Source of the DNA: Pratylenchus scribneri | Lineage: Eukaryota; Nematoda; Chromadorea; Rhabditida; Pratylenchidae | DNA length: 64,000 nucleotides | Assembly (NCBI GenBank): GCA_030063045.1 | Contig: JAQSEB010000189.1 | Span: forward strand, 1-64,000 | Direction: 5' to 3' | Part shown: piece by piece, positions 63,241 through 64,000 of the stretch | Numbering within the stretch: the first letter of the stretch is position 1 | Layout of the letters: every line of letters begins with the position of its first letter | Translations under genes and position numbers: made by a program | The notes under the pieces: model-generated | Databases searched by the model: none | What the model was told of the DNA's origin: nothing | What the model saw: the letters and a program-made list of their open reading frames with translations, nothing else

Positions 63241-63456
63241 TTTCAAATATGTCGGCAATATTTGTAACAAAGATAACATGTATTAGATGCAATTAATTTC
63301 CAACAACGACGTGAAGAATAAAAAGGATAATTTATTATACTTAAAAATAATCCTGTTATCGAAGAACAAATGAATCATCTATCTGAATTGCCATCTGGAA
63401 CTTAAAATTTACGTGTTGATACTGCTTCAACAGCATTGGTTTCAATAGATTTTTCT
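63241..63456 (+). pseudogene. 72-codon segment with strong codon bias but several TAA codons
   Basis: In the frame starting at 63241, G+C by codon position is 33/72, 21/72 and 7/72 (46%, 29%, 10%): the order expected of real coding DNA and the strongest three-base periodicity I found. The frame has no TGA or TAG but several TAA (at 63265, 63274, 63319, 63328 and 63403). Readable parts include HVLDAINF, NNPVIEEQMNHLSELPSGT and NLRVDTASTALVSIDFS. Most likely this is a decayed gene in which CAA became TAA; a host code with TAA as Gln is the other reading. The transposase remnant does not help to separate them. The opposite strand has only two stops but a less typical pattern. Confidence 0.35.
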
Positions 63457-64000
63457 TAAAAAATATATTTAAATTTACTAAGATTATTGATTTTAATAAA
63501 AATAAAATAAGATTCCTTAAATTAAAAATAAATTTTATAATAAAATTTTTTTCATATAATGTGGCCAAAAATTCAAGGTCTATTGGACTTAAAGACATAT
63601 AAAAGAATTACATGAATGAAAAAAATAATTTTGATAAAAAAAATATTAATTTATATGAATGAGAAAATTTTCAAATATATTTATTTATTATATTCAAGAT
63701 AATAATAAACAATAAAATATTTTATATTTTATTTTTTAAAAATGTCAATAATGTGATCAATTCTATAAAAATAATATAAATAAAAAAATTTTAATTCAAA
63801 ATTTTTTAAATATATTAATTATATAATTAATTTTACGAGGAGTTTTACTGAATCAACTAACCGATATTTTGATGAATTATAGAAAATTTGTACATATATT
63901 ATCGCCATAGCAAAGAAGATTCTGAAGGTGAAAGAAGAAATGATAACAAAAAAACCATACTGCCACCAATACCAATGAATTCTCTGAAAATGGCAATAAC
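63457..64000. other. AT-rich end of window, no gene recognised
   Basis: Nothing firm. The minus frame at 63356-63598 overlaps the biased segment and is Leu/Ile/Phe-rich. The last 100 bases are slightly richer in G+C and could enter another islet outside the window. Confidence 0.45.

Overview
This window is eukaryotic nuclear DNA and is almost free of recognisable genes. Positions 1-3200 are moderately AT-rich (about 30-35% G+C by eye in sampled lines). From about 3200 to the end the background is extremely AT-rich (roughly 10-15% G+C by eye), broken by small islets of 60-250 bases that are much richer in G+C. I cannot name the organism. The best clue is a hAT transposon whose transposase gene has a 53-nt GT...AG intron, uses TGG for Trp and ends in TGA, which suits a small-intron invertebrate or similar eukaryote with the standard code. 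The few protein fragments are too short to place it better.

Layout. 1-3465: repeat-rich left flank with a complete 483-bp hAT-type MITE (348-830, perfect 8-bp target duplication), four copies of a short dispersed repeat in alternating orientation (1453-2413), and an inverted repeat (2159/2503). 3466-35580: AT-rich desert with islets, a 0.33-kb direct duplication (3930 and 7146), tandem duplications and small hairpins. 35581-36778: a G+C-rich foldback element of 1182 bp with inverted arrays of AAAAAATGTCAA-type repeats at its ends, an inner inverted satellite, and an 8-bp target duplication. 36779-45478: desert with a 59-bp tandem duplication. 45479-46614: a 1120-bp hAT element with near-perfect 19-bp terminal repeats and a perfect 8-bp target duplication, carrying the two ends of a transposase gene with the middle deleted. 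46615-64000: desert with a 76-nt palindrome, a second copy of an 8.4-kb-region sequence at 48.2 kb, a 31-bp exact repeat shared by 57.4 and 60.3 kb, and a small open frame at 62.8 kb made partly of a 30-bp in-frame tandem duplication.

Apart from the transposase remnant there is no gene I would assert. Several islets hold open frames of 25-65 codons, some next to plausible splice signals; they are listed as exon-like or gene-like fragments with low confidence. All 18 open frames of 61 or more codons in the AT-rich part outside the transposons lie on the minus strand. They are Phe/Ile/Leu/Asn-rich and look like by-products of a long-range excess of A over T on the plus strand, not genes.
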